The notes under the pieces are model-generated. The model made no database searches. It saw only the letters and a program-made list of their open reading frames with translations, and was not told where the DNA came from. Positions 43,550-52,311 of a stretch of DNA of 64,000 nt are shown in pieces. The stretch comes from Luteolibacter sp. Y139 (GTDB lineage: Bacteria; Verrucomicrobiota; Verrucomicrobiia; Verrucomicrobiales; Akkermansiaceae), in NCBI RefSeq assembly GCF_038066715.1, contig NZ_JBBUKT010000003.1, forward strand, positions 651,407 through 715,406, read 5' to 3'. The position numbers and the translations under genes are program-made. Positions within the stretch are counted from its first letter, which is position 1. Every line of letters begins with the position of its first letter.

Positions 43550-46500
43550 ATGGTTTCCCCCCGAATCCTCTTCAGCGCCCTGTTCCTGTTGCTCGTTGGC
43601 ACGGCTTTCGCCGAGCGGACGAAAGTATTGCTCATTGAAGGCGCGAGCAATCACGACTGGCAACACCGCAAGGATGTCCTGACCGCGATCCTGTCGCGCG
43701 ATGGCTCCTTCGATGTCGATATCAGCATCACCCCCGGCGCAGCCAGCGATCCTGGCTGGGCCACGTGGTCGCCGAATTTCTCCGCCTACAAGGTGGTGAT
43801 CTCCGGCTACAGCAATGCCACCGGTGAGCCGAGCTGGCCGGCGGCGGTGAAGACGAATTTTGCCAATTTCGTCAGCAATGGCGGCGGCTTCATTGCCCTC
43901 CACGAAGCCTGTTCGGCCTTCCCCGACTGGCCGGCGTATAACGACATGCTCGGCCTGCGCTGGAACAACGCGGACGTGGGCAAGGCCATCCTGATCAGCG
44001 CAAGCGAGCAGCTCCAAACCTATCAGCCGAATCAGCCCGGCCCATACGCCTATACGAATCACGGTGCGAACTCGAACGCGCTGGTGAAGCGGCTCGGCAA
44101 TCATCCCATCCACGCCGGCCTGCCGACGTCATGGATGGCCGCGAACCTCGAAATCTGGCGCTATTCACGCGGCCCGGCGAACAATCTGACCGTCCTTTCC
44201 TACGCGAAGGATCCCGAGTCGCAGCTGCAGTTCCCGGTCGAGTGGACCACGAACTACGGCTCCGGCCGCGTGTATGCCACCAGCTACGGCCACATCTTTC
44301 CCGGCGACGTGGACCCTCCGGGCATGCGCTGCGCCGCCTTCCAGGAAATCCTGTGCCGCGCAGTGAAGTGGTGCTCCGGCGTCAATCCGCCGACCACGGT
44401 GGCCTCCGACTTTCCTTCGACTACGGCGATCTCCTTGCGACCCTACACCGAAGGCGTGAGTGGCTTCGGTGGGCCGAAGCCGGTCACTGCGTTCGTGAAT
44501 GGCACACTGCCGACGCTTTCCGTGGTGCCGACCGGCGTGCAGCTGACGAAGGCGTTTCCCTCGCTCAATTGGGAATCACCGATCGATGCGAAGCCATGGC
44601 CCGGCCAACCTGGACAGATCATGGTCGCGGAGATGGACGGCCGCATCTTCAAGCTGGCCGACAACGACGCGACGACGACGCGGACCGAGGTGCTGAACAT
44701 CACCGACCGCGTCTGGTACATCAGTTGGGACGCCGGCGTGCCCACTCACAAGCATGGCGGTGTGTTCTCCACCGTCTTCCACCCGCAGTTCGGCCAGGGC
44801 GTGGGGAAGGACTACCTCTATGTGTACTACGTCCAGAATGCCAACGACAGCCCGGACGCGCTGGTGGACGACAATCATCCCTTCTATGATCGCCTCGCGC
44901 GCTTCACGTGGAATGGCACTACCTTCACGCCATCCAGCGAGCAGATCCTGCTACACCTGCACGATGTCGCGAAAGGCCACGAAGGCGGCGGCATGTGCTT
45001 CGGGCCGGATGGCTTCCTTTACCTGTGCTTCGGCGACGGTGGCGACGAGAGCAACAATGCGGTCAATGACGTGCAGAAGCTGAACGAGCGCGCTCGCTCC
45101 GGTGTCTTTCGCATGGACGTGGACATGCAAGGCGGAGCCATCAGCCGCCCGATCCGCCGCCAGCCGGCGGGACTCGGCTCCTACAGCCAGAACTACTACG
45201 TTCCTAAGAGCAACCCGTGGGCGGAAGCGCAGAATGGTGCGACGGCTTCGGTGCTGGAAGAGTTCTACGCCATCGGACTGCGCGAGCCGCACCGGATGAG
45301 CTTCGATGCCGCGAGCGGCTTCTGGATCGGCGACGTGGGCGCAAACACCTGGGAAGAAGTCGACCTGATGGATGCGCCCGGTCTGAACTTCCAGTGGATC
45401 TACAAGGAAGGCACGGGTGATGGTTTCAGCACCAAGCCGAGTCCGCTGATTGGTACCGAGCGTGCGCCTGTCCACGACTATAACCACGGCACCGGCAACT
45501 GTGTGATCGGCGGCCACGTTTATCGCGGCACGGCGATGCCGTTCCTCCAAGGGAAGTATCTCTACGCCGACAACGGGACGCAGAATGTTTACGCCCTGCA
45601 ATTCGATCCGGTGACGAAGGCCAAGATCGGCGTCCAGCAGATCGCAACGGGACGCGCCGGCGGGATTTGGGAAGGGGTCAGTTCGTTCGGCATCGATTCC
45701 AGTGGCGAGCCACTGTTGCTCCAACTCGGTGCCGGCGTGAATGGCGCGGCGCAGATCTCGCGCATCAAGCCGGCCGGTCCTCCGGGCGGCGGCACCTGGC
45801 AATATCCGGCGCTGCTTTCACAGACCGGCGTCTTCACGAATCTGCCCAATCTCACGCCGGCTGCATTCATGATTCCCTTCGACGTGAACATGCCGCTGTG
45901 GAGTGCGGGCATGCACAAGAAGCGCTGGGTGATCCTGCCGAATGACGGCGTGGCCAACACCGCCGCCGAGCGCATCACCTACAGCGCGACGGGCACCTGG
46001 GACTTCCCGGTCGGCACCGTGTTCGTGAAACACTTCGCCCGGCCCGACACGGATGCGCCGCTGGAGACTCGCCTGCTCGTCCGTGGCACCGATGGCTGGG
46101 GCGGCGTGACCTACAAGTGGCGCGCCAATGGACTGGAGGCGGACTTGTTAGAAGCGGGTGCTGAGGAAAATCTGACCGTGAACGGCCAGACCTTCACGTA
46201 TCTCTATCCGGCCCGTGCCCAGTGCAACCTATGCCACACCGCCGCTGCGGGTCCGGTACTCGGCTTCCGCACGCGCCAGCTCAATCGCGACTTCACCTAC
46301 CCCGGCGGTGGCACCGCTAACCAGATTGAGTCCCTCAGCGTCGCCGGTTTCATCAATCCCCCGCTCACCAAGGCGAGTCTGGCCAACGTGCTCACGTCGG
46401 TTTCCCACGATAGCACCACGGTGACGGACGAGGCGTGGGTGCGCTCGTATCTCGATAGCAACTGCTCGCATTGCCACCAGCCCGGCGGCAGCTCGCGCGC

Positions 46501-48241
46501 CTTCTGGGATGCGCGGCTCACCACGCCGCTCGCGAACCAAGGCATCCTCTGCGGAGCGGTCATCGATGGTCTCGGGGCACCTGCGCCCGCGGTGATCAAG
46601 CCCGGCAGCATCGAGAACTCGGTGATGCTGCTGCGCATGAACACCATCGATCCGCACATCTCCATGCCGCCGCTGGCCAAGGGCATTGTCGATGACGAAG
46701 CGGTGGCCCGCGTGGCCGATTGGGTGCTCGGCATGGACTCCGACTCCTGCACCAAGAGCGGCAGCTTCTACGCCGGTGGTGAGCTCGGCATTCCCGGTGC
46801 CACGCCACCCAATGCCCACGGCCCCGACCTGTGGCACTCGAATATCGTCATCAACGAGAACGCGACCTACACCAACAACGGCGGCTCCACGATCTCCGTC
46901 GCGCTCGATCGCTTTCATTTCAATGCCGGCCGCACCGGCGATCCGGTCACCCCGTTCGTGGTCAAGGTCCTTGGTAACAACAACTTCATCGTGGTCGCGA
47001 TCGGCACCACTCGCACGAACTACGTCGTGGGTAGTAATAACGTGGCCTTCTCCGACACCCAGACCGTGGTGCCGCTGGCCGCAGGAGAGAAGCTCGCGAT
47101 CGGATTCATCGATGCCCGCGCGGATGGCACAGGTGGCACTCTTGCCGGGATCATCGATTGGGAAGACGGCGGCGCGGAGATCTGGTACGGCGGTGGTGAG
47201 ACGGATGCCAATGCCGGCTCGGTGACATTGGGCCAGCCGCCGAACCCCGGCAGCCAGCTGTACACCACACTGAACCGCAACTACCAGTTCTCCATCAGCT
47301 ACCTGCTTTCCTCGTATGACGTTGGCCACGGCGCGCAGGCAGTTGCCGGTTACACGGTCGATGGCGCGAACTCGAACCTGGTGATCAACGAGACCGATAC
47401 CTTCACCAACAACAGCGGCGCTCCGATGACGGTGAGTGTGGATCGCTTCCGCTTCCATGCCTCGCGCGTCGGCGATCCGGTCACGCCGTTCCTCGTGAAG
47501 GTCAATGGCAACGACAACTTCACCGTGGTCGCGATCGGGACCACCCGCACCGGCTACAGCCTCGGGGTGAATGACGTGGCGTTCTCCAATGGGCCGGCGA
47601 ATATCACCATCGGAGCCGGGGAGAAGATCGCCGCAGGCTTCGTGGACGCGAATGCCGATGGTACCGGTGGCACCGGGCCGGGCGTGGTTTCCTACGAGTA
47701 CAACGGGACCGATCAGATTTATTATAGCTACGACGTGACGAACGTCGCCAGCAGCCTCTCGCTCGGCCAAGCGCCGGTTTATAAAGGCTACCAACTGACG
47801 AACCTGACGCGGAATTATTACTACTCGGTCTCGCTGGGCTTCGGCGGCAAGGCGGACGAGGACAACGACGGACTGCCCGACAAGTGGGAGCTCGCATTCG
47901 CATCGTCTCTCACGACCCTTTCCGGCACCGCCGACAGCGACAAGGACGGCATGACCAATGCGGCGGAGTTCGAGGCTGGCACCAATCCGCTGGATGCTTC
48001 CAGCGTGCTGGTGGCGCTCAACGTGAAACCCGGCTCGGGAAGCTCCGCGGTCGCCACCGTGAAGACGGTGCCCGGGCGCTTCTATCAGTTGCAGGTCTCC
48101 GCCAATCTCCAGACGTGGACGACCGCTGGCACGTGGAAGGCCGCGAGCTGGCCGGCGACGACGACCGGATTCGTGATTCCGCAGAGCGCGTTGCCGACAG
48201 GCAGCACGAAACGCCTGTTCGTGAAGGTAGCGCCGGAGTAG
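43550..48241 (+). CDS. ThuA / PQQ sugar dehydrogenase / cytochrome c fusion protein
   Basis: 1563 residues with a signal peptide (ILFSALFLLLVGTAFA). Order: ThuA-like domain (about 22-285; GGGFIALHEACSAF, TSYGHIFPGD); PQQ-dependent glucose/sorbosone dehydrogenase-like six-bladed propeller (about 300-745; HGGVFSTVFHP, KGHEGGGMCFGPDGFLY, YAIGLREPHRM); a region with two CxxCH heme sites (CNLCH at 892, CSHCH at 972), one perhaps followed by a GSIENSVMLLRM helix; two tandem ~150-residue repeats (about 1098-1250 and 1262-1430, each with DRFxFxAxRxGDPVTPF); and a DEDNDGLPDKWELAF calcium-type tail. It is probably a secreted sugar oxidase with built-in electron acceptor. Confidence 0.9.
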   Translation: MVSPRILFSALFLLLVGTAFAERTKVLLIEGASNHDWQHRKDVLTAILSRDGSFDVDISITPGAASDPGWATWSPNFSAYKVVISGYSNATGEPSWPAAVKTNFANFVSNGGGFIALHEACSAFPDWPAYNDMLGLRWNNADVGKAILISASEQLQTYQPNQPGPYAYTNHGANSNALVKRLGNHPIHAGLPTSWMAANLEIWRYSRGPANNLTVLSYAKDPESQLQFPVEWTTNYGSGRVYATSYGHIFPGDVDPPGMRCAAFQEILCRAVKWCSGVNPPTTVASDFPSTTAISLRPYTEGVSGFGGPKPVTAFVNGTLPTLSVVPTGVQLTKAFPSLNWESPIDAKPWPGQPGQIMVAEMDGRIFKLADNDATTTRTEVLNITDRVWYISWDAGVPTHKHGGVFSTVFHPQFGQGVGKDYLYVYYVQNANDSPDALVDDNHPFYDRLARFTWNGTTFTPSSEQILLHLHDVAKGHEGGGMCFGPDGFLYLCFGDGGDESNNAVNDVQKLNERARSGVFRMDVDMQGGAISRPIRRQPAGLGSYSQNYYVPKSNPWAEAQNGATASVLEEFYAIGLREPHRMSFDAASGFWIGDVGANTWEEVDLMDAPGLNFQWIYKEGTGDGFSTKPSPLIGTERAPVHDYNHGTGNCVIGGHVYRGTAMPFLQGKYLYADNGTQNVYALQFDPVTKAKIGVQQIATGRAGGIWEGVSSFGIDSSGEPLLLQLGAGVNGAAQISRIKPAGPPGGGTWQYPALLSQTGVFTNLPNLTPAAFMIPFDVNMPLWSAGMHKKRWVILPNDGVANTAAERITYSATGTWDFPVGTVFVKHFARPDTDAPLETRLLVRGTDGWGGVTYKWRANGLEADLLEAGAEENLTVNGQTFTYLYPARAQCNLCHTAAAGPVLGFRTRQLNRDFTYPGGGTANQIESLSVAGFINPPLTKASLANVLTSVSHDSTTVTDEAWVRSYLDSNCSHCHQPGGSSRAFWDARLTTPLANQGILCGAVIDGLGAPAPAVIKPGSIENSVMLLRMNTIDPHISMPPLAKGIVDDEAVARVADWVLGMDSDSCTKSGSFYAGGELGIPGATPPNAHGPDLWHSNIVINENATYTNNGGSTISVALDRFHFNAGRTGDPVTPFVVKVLGNNNFIVVAIGTTRTNYVVGSNNVAFSDTQTVVPLAAGEKLAIGFIDARADGTGGTLAGIIDWEDGGAEIWYGGGETDANAGSVTLGQPPNPGSQLYTTLNRNYQFSISYLLSSYDVGHGAQAVAGYTVDGANSNLVINETDTFTNNSGAPMTVSVDRFRFHASRVGDPVTPFLVKVNGNDNFTVVAIGTTRTGYSLGVNDVAFSNGPANITIGAGEKIAAGFVDANADGTGGTGPGVVSYEYNGTDQIYYSYDVTNVASSLSLGQAPVYKGYQLTNLTRNYYYSVSLGFGGKADEDNDGLPDKWELAFASSLTTLSGTADSDKDGMTNAAEFEAGTNPLDASSVLVALNVKPGSGSSAVATVKTVPGRFYQLQVSANLQTWTTAGTWKAASWPATTTGFVIPQSALPTGSTKRLFVKVAPE

Positions 48242-48259
48242 CCGGAACGTGACGCAAGA

Positions 48260-48428
48260 ATGTCCGCGCCCGCTGCCGATCCCACCGGGTCTACGGAGAG
48301 GATCCTCGGCCCGACAGAGCCCACGCTGAGCCGGTTTGAAGCAGATGGAAGAAGGAATGGACAAGGAGGCGGCGCCCTATTTCCGCGGTCGGCTGGTGCA
48401 GATGATCGCGACGTACATCGCGCGGTAA
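48260..48428 (+). pseudogene. Frameshifted 3' remnant of the 48556/49209 paralog family
   Basis: Translating 48260 onward gives DPTGSTERILGPTEPTLSRFEA, which aligns with the DPAGLEAKVLDPALAKLDA stretch of the gene at 48556. After a frame change near 48339 the other frame continues KQMEEGMDKEAAPYFRGRLVQMI and ends at TAA 48426. This matches the KQMSKEQILYFRAKLASMI and SMSKEAAMYFRACLVGML C-termini of the two downstream genes. An in-frame stop at 48327-48329 blocks the second segment upstream. It is therefore a degraded third copy retaining only its end. Confidence 0.7.
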
Positions 48429-48555
48429 GAATGGGGCAAGAAATCGTAATGACGGCGACGTGCGGATGCGTATCTCTTGTGTCAGGGGATTGCGCCGTGT
48501 TGTGCCGGTGTGGTGATTCGCCCTGTCGGGTCATTGTTCATTGAGAAATCCGTTC

Positions 48556-49212
48556 ATGATGCGTCCGCTATTGTCGTTGCTGATGCCGTGCCTGCTGCTG
48601 CTCGGGGTGGCGAAGGGAAAAGAGGAGCCGAAGCCGGCCCCAAAGATGAAGGAGGACTTCGTGCAGTATTTGACGCCGCAGAAGTACGAGACCCGATCGC
48701 CCTTGCAGGGGTTTGAGAACTACTTCGTCAGCGGGAACAAGGCGTGGAAGTCGGAGCAGGGGCAGGACGTGTTTTACGAGGTCTACGCGGAGCTGTTGTC
48801 CAAGCGGACGGATGCACGGTTTGAGGAAGCGGAAAAGTTCCGGAAGCTACTTTCGAAGGTGTCCGCGGGAATCGCGGAATTCCTCGCGCAGGCGAATGGC
48901 AAGACGGTGACCGCGAGCAAGACGACGAGGTCGCGGGCGGAGATGGAGTGGTGGATCAGCCAGGGCTTCGAGAAGAACTTCGAACTCTGGGAACCTGTAG
49001 ACTACACGCATGATGACCTGCGCCAGTTGGCGCGGATCTACCAGCGATCGCACGCGCATCATGTGAAGAAGGGTCGCGATCCGGCCGGGTTGGAAGCGAA
49101 GGTGCTGGATCCGGCGCTGGCGAAGCTGGACGCCGGGGAGAAGCAGATGAGCAAGGAGCAGATCTTGTATTTCAGGGCGAAGTTGGCGTCGATGATCGTG
49201 CTCTCGTTATGA
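48556..49212 (+). CDS. Secreted protein of a local paralog family, copy A
   Basis: 218 residues from ATG 48556; an upstream TTG at 48541 would add five residues. Signal peptide (RPLLSLLMPCLLLLGVAKG), then a helical, charged protein. Shared family elements with the next gene: VYxELLxKRT, (E/V)KFRKxLxxVxxGxxEF, a DDLRQLARIYQRSHAHH-like segment and the C-terminal MSKEQILYFRAKLASMI. Family and function not recognised. It overlaps copy B through ATGA. Confidence 0.7.
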   Translation: MMRPLLSLLMPCLLLLGVAKGKEEPKPAPKMKEDFVQYLTPQKYETRSPLQGFENYFVSGNKAWKSEQGQDVFYEVYAELLSKRTDARFEEAEKFRKLLSKVSAGIAEFLAQANGKTVTASKTTRSRAEMEWWISQGFEKNFELWEPVDYTHDDLRQLARIYQRSHAHHVKKGRDPAGLEAKVLDPALAKLDAGEKQMSKEQILYFRAKLASMIVLSL

Positions 49213-49907
49213 AACCTCCATCCTTGCTTGCGCTGCTGTTGGTGATGTTCCTGCCGTGCTCGCTCGTGATGACAGCGGGAGCGGAGCCAGCGGCTCCGGA
49301 GGAGGATGCGGTCGCACAACTGAAGCAGCTTCACGAGAAGGCGAAGAAGGAACTAGCGAAGTGGACGACGCCAGAAATGTGCTCGGAGTCGGACGCTGAT
49401 TCGCTGTATGGCAGGTATATCGGGGAAGTGGGTTTGATGCACGATTCGGAAATCTGGCGCGATGAATTCCACGAGGTGCATCGGGAGGTGCTGGAGAAGC
49501 GGACCAATGAGCTGCATCCCGAGGCGGTGAAGTTCCGCAAGCCGCTGATGGAGGTGTTCAGTGGTATGCTGGAATTCATCCACGGTGCGAATGGTGGGCT
49601 CGGCGGCCATCTGAGAACACGTCTGCCGGCGCAGGTGGAGTGGAACATCAACGAAGGCTACAAGGCGAAGTTCACGCTCAAGGAGTCGGGCAAATTCACC
49701 CCTGATGACATCCGTGAGCTGGGTCTGATGTTCCAGCGGACGCGGGCGAGGTACACGTTGCACATGGATGCCAGTGCGCGGGACCCAAAGGCGTTCGAAC
49801 CGGTACTGGAGGATTTGAGGATCGCGGAGCAGTCGATGAGCAAGGAGGCGGCGATGTATTTCCGCGCGTGTCTGGTGGGGATGCTCGCGGGTTACATGGT
49901 GCAGTGA
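49209..49907 (+). CDS. Secreted protein of a local paralog family, copy B
   Basis: 232 residues with a signal peptide (LLALLLVMFLPCSLVMTAGA), a KQLHEKAKKELAKW helix, and the family core HREVLEKRTNELHPEAVKFRKPL (in two pieces), TPDDIRELGLMFQRTRARY and SMSKEAAMYFRACLVGML. Tandem duplicate of copy A, translationally coupled to it. Unknown function; probably periplasmic and helical. Confidence 0.7.
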   Translation: MKPPSLLALLLVMFLPCSLVMTAGAEPAAPEEDAVAQLKQLHEKAKKELAKWTTPEMCSESDADSLYGRYIGEVGLMHDSEIWRDEFHEVHREVLEKRTNELHPEAVKFRKPLMEVFSGMLEFIHGANGGLGGHLRTRLPAQVEWNINEGYKAKFTLKESGKFTPDDIRELGLMFQRTRARYTLHMDASARDPKAFEPVLEDLRIAEQSMSKEAAMYFRACLVGMLAGYMVQ

Positions 49908-50166
49908 GTAGCGGCCGGCGGGAGTGGCGCTGGAGCCATTCGTCAGTGCGAAAGACCCGGTGGCCTTCGAGGCCGGGACCTTTCGTCGCTCGGCCGGACG
50001 GCTTTTTTCCGCTACCGGGACGCCGGACCGGGGTTAAGGCCCTAGACCGCCGCGAGGCGATCGACGCGCTCGCCGGGAGGCATTTCCCGGTCGGCCTGTA
50101 ATTACAACATACATCGGGAAAGGCGTGACGAGTGTGACCGTATCGTTACCCTGCCCGCGTCCCTCC

Positions 50167-50550
50167 ATGGAAGTTGACCTCTTTTTCACCCCGATCGAGC
50201 CGCCGATTTACGAGCTGCTGGCGTGGGATATGGCTTTGATCATGCCTTGCCTGGAGGTGATCCGCCGCGAGCTGCCGAATTTGGCCAAGGACTTGATTCC
50301 CAAGGACTCCCAGATCGCGATTTTCGCCACGACACAGACTAAATTTCCCGGCAGCAGTTACCCTGTGCTCGGTGTGGTGCAATTCACGGAAGACTACAAT
50401 GCCCCCTACGTCGCGATCGAGGCGAAGATCCGCACCTGGTGCCGCGAAACGGGCAAGGAAGGGATGCTCAAGCTGGCAGCGGGCGTAGAGGTGCCCAGCT
50501 GGGCGGAACTCAAGGAGATGGCCTGCTACCCCTTGCCGACCGCCGGTTGA
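50167..50550 (+). CDS. Hypothetical cytoplasmic protein
   Basis: 127 residues from the internal ATG (MEVDLFFTPIEPP); the frame is open from 50125 but the upstream part is low-complexity. The protein has an alpha/beta character (YPVLGVVQFTEDY, YVAIEAKIRTWCRETG) and no signal or membrane segment. Family not recognised. No Shine-Dalgarno. Confidence 0.55.
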   Translation: MEVDLFFTPIEPPIYELLAWDMALIMPCLEVIRRELPNLAKDLIPKDSQIAIFATTQTKFPGSSYPVLGVVQFTEDYNAPYVAIEAKIRTWCRETGKEGMLKLAAGVEVPSWAELKEMACYPLPTAG

Positions 50551-50588
50551 GCGGAGTTGACGGCACCCCGGCCAAGCCGTCCCCTAGC

Positions 50589-51358
50589 GTGGTGATCCGT
50601 CCCGATCTCCATGAAAACAATCGCCTGTCGTGGAATGCGGCCACAGTGGCGCACAATCGCCATAAGCCGGACCAAGCCGGTTTCCTGCGTGGTGGTGGCA
50701 GCACTCTGTTCCCCGAAGAGATCGGGCTTCTGGGCGCGGTGCAGGGAAAGGCGGTGCTCCACCTGCTGTGCAACTCGGGACAGGACACGCTGAGCATTGC
50801 AGCGCTCGGTGCGGAGGTCACTGGCGTGGACATCAGTGATGAAGCGATCGATTTTGCCCAGCGGCTATCCGCGGAGTCCGGTATCGCCGGAACCTTCGAG
50901 CGCTCGGATGTTTACCCGTGGCTGGAGAAGGCGGCGAGCGATGGGCGCCGCTTTGACACGGTGTTTTGCTCGTATGGCGCGCTGTGCTGGCTCTCCGACC
51001 TAGGGACCTTTCTGCGCGGCGTGGCTGGTGTCCTGAAGACCGGCGGGCGCTTCGTGTGCATGGAGTTCCATCCGTTCGCGATGATCTTCGACGAGCAAGG
51101 CGCTCCGAAGTACCGGTGGCACCTGCGGAGCCCTTCAGCAATCCTCACCCCTGCTACGAATTCCAGCGCGGTCTGGGCGACATCCTCGGCGCGGTGATCC
51201 AGGCCGGGCTCACGCTGCGAGAGTTCCACGAATACGAATACACCAATGGCTGGAAGCCCTTCACGGAGATGAAGTCCCTGCCCGGACGACGCTGGGCGAT
51301 GCCCGACGGCAAGCCATCGATGCCGCTGATGTATGGCTTGGTAGCGCAGAGGGCCTGA
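50589..51358 (+). pseudogene. Class I SAM-dependent methyltransferase, broken by deletion/frameshift
   Basis: The first frame (GTG 50589 to about 51120) encodes a methyltransferase N-terminal part: NRLSWNAATVAHNRHKPDQA, GKAVLHLLCNSGQDTLSIA (SAM loop), LGAEVTGVDISDEAI, FDTVFCSYGALCWL, GGRFVCMEFHPFAM. It runs into a stop at 51197. The C-terminal part continues in another frame: PFSNPHPCYEFQRGLGDIL, then FHEYEYTNGWKPF and PSLPLMYG-like PSMPLMYGLVAQRA, ending 51358. Relatives have roughly 35-45 extra residues between EFHPF...YRW and NPHP...EFQ. One internal deletion with a length not divisible by three would explain both the loss and the frameshift. Sequencing error is the alternative. Confidence 0.75.
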
Positions 51359-51374
51359 GCCCGCTGACAAAGGG

Positions 51375-51404
51375 TTGCGGGTTTCGTGGCACGCCGCCTA
51401 GGCT
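51375..51404 (+). promoter_or_regulatory. Candidate leaderless promoter of the exonuclease gene
   Basis: TTGCGG (51375-51380), an 18-base spacer and TAGGCT (51399-51404) precede the GTG start by exactly six bases, the same -10-to-start spacing as the arsR promoter. No Shine-Dalgarno is present. Confidence 0.4.
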
Positions 51405-51410
51405 GCGCCC

Positions 51411-51977
51411 GTGTCCGGCAAGAACATCGTCTACTTCGACCTCGAAACGCAGCGCAGCTTTGGCGACGTCGGCGGCTCCGCCCACAAGGACAAGATGGGG
51501 ATTTCCGTCGCCGTGACCTACAGCACCGCCCGCGGCGGCTACCGGATCTACGGCGAGCACGACATCAATGAACTCGTGGATGAGCTGGTCCGCGCCGACC
51601 TCGTCGTCGGCTGGAATCACGTCGAGTTCGATTACCCGGTATTGCAGGGCTACACCATCTACGACCTGCCGGCGCAGACGGTGAACCTGGACATGATGCT
51701 CGCACTGCAGGAGACGCTCGGCTTCCGCATGAAGCTCGATGCCGCGGCCTCCGCCTCACTCGGCACCGGCAAATCCGCCGACGGCCTCGACGCGCTGAAG
51801 TGGTGGCAGGAGCACAAGAAAACCGGCAGCCTGGAGCCGCTGATGAAAATCGCCGAGTACTGCGCCTTTGACGTGAAGGTGACCAAGTGCGTGCACGAAT
51901 ACGCGCTCGCGAACGGCCACATCAAATACCACGACCGTGGCGGCCATCTTCAAGAGGCGGTCGTGGCTTGGACGTGA
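51411..51977 (+). CDS. DEDD-type 3'-5' exonuclease domain protein
   Basis: 188 residues, GTG start. RNase H-like fold with exonuclease motifs: Exo I IVYFDLETQ, Exo II VVGWNHVEFDYPVL, Exo III YCAFDVKVTK (DEDD set with Tyr/Asp near the end). Relatives are the stand-alone YprB-like RNase H superfamily exonucleases, often next to a DEAD/DEAH helicase; none is here. It is cytoplasmic and acts on DNA or RNA, substrate unknown. Followed by a strong bidirectional hairpin. Confidence 0.85.
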   Translation: MSGKNIVYFDLETQRSFGDVGGSAHKDKMGISVAVTYSTARGGYRIYGEHDINELVDELVRADLVVGWNHVEFDYPVLQGYTIYDLPAQTVNLDMMLALQETLGFRMKLDAAASASLGTGKSADGLDALKWWQEHKKTGSLEPLMKIAEYCAFDVKVTKCVHEYALANGHIKYHDRGGHLQEAVVAWT

Positions 51978-51998
51978 GGCTCGTCGAGCCCCGTTCTT

Positions 51999-52043
51999 TT
52001 TTCCGCTTTTCCGGTATGCTTAGGAGACCGGAAAAACGGAAAA
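51999..52043. terminator. Bidirectional terminator-like inverted repeat
   Basis: Two 17-base arms (51999-52015 and 52027-52043) pair with a single mismatch around an 11-base loop. Each arm is T-rich or A-rich at its outer end, so a U tract exists on both strands. It lies between the exonuclease gene (+) and the 37-aa gene (-), which converge on it. Confidence 0.75.
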
Positions 52044-52088
52044 CTCGCCCCTCCGGAAGGAACGCAGCCCTTCCCCTGCGCAGGAAAA

Positions 52089-52202
52089 TCAACCGTGCAG
52101 GCCGAGCAAGCCAAGCACGCCCCACACCGCCCAGCTGAAGAAGGCGACGAGGCAGAGGATGAAGATCTTCACGGTGACGTCGATCTGCTTGGTCGAATAC
52201 AT
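52089..52202 (-). CDS. 37-residue single-span membrane protein
   Basis: A short open frame beginning MYSTKQIDVTVK, followed by one hydrophobic helix (IFILCLVAFFSWAVWGVLGLLGL) read here in part, residues 13-35, and ending HG. The charge pattern (Lys before the helix) is that of a small inner-membrane protein. It sits between the bidirectional hairpin and the terminator of the adhesin gene, so it would have its own promoter. No Shine-Dalgarno. Coding status rests on the orderly TM-protein composition alone. Confidence 0.5.
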   Translation of the reverse strand: MYSTKQIDVTVKIFILCLVAFFSWAVWGVLGLLGLHG

Positions 52203-52245
52203 GGCGGGCGGGTTCTAGGACGGGAACCCCCGGGTGCCAAGGCCG

Positions 52246-52279
52246 AAAAAGCCCCGGCCGCACGAAGGCGACCGGGGCT
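52246..52279 (-). terminator. Terminator of the first giant repeat protein gene
   Basis: AGCCCCGGCCG pairs with CGACCGGGGCT (one mismatch) and is followed on the minus strand by five T. The stem sequence is shared with the terminator of the paralogous gene at 59629. Confidence 0.75.
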
Positions 52280-52311
52280 GTGAATCCAGAAACCCAATGG
52301 AATCGGGCTGA

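Noticed and set aside
49868..50101. 77-codon open frame after copy B of the paralog family
   Set aside because: It begins inside copy B in another frame, and the composition is Arg/Pro/Gly shadow-like. No start signal.
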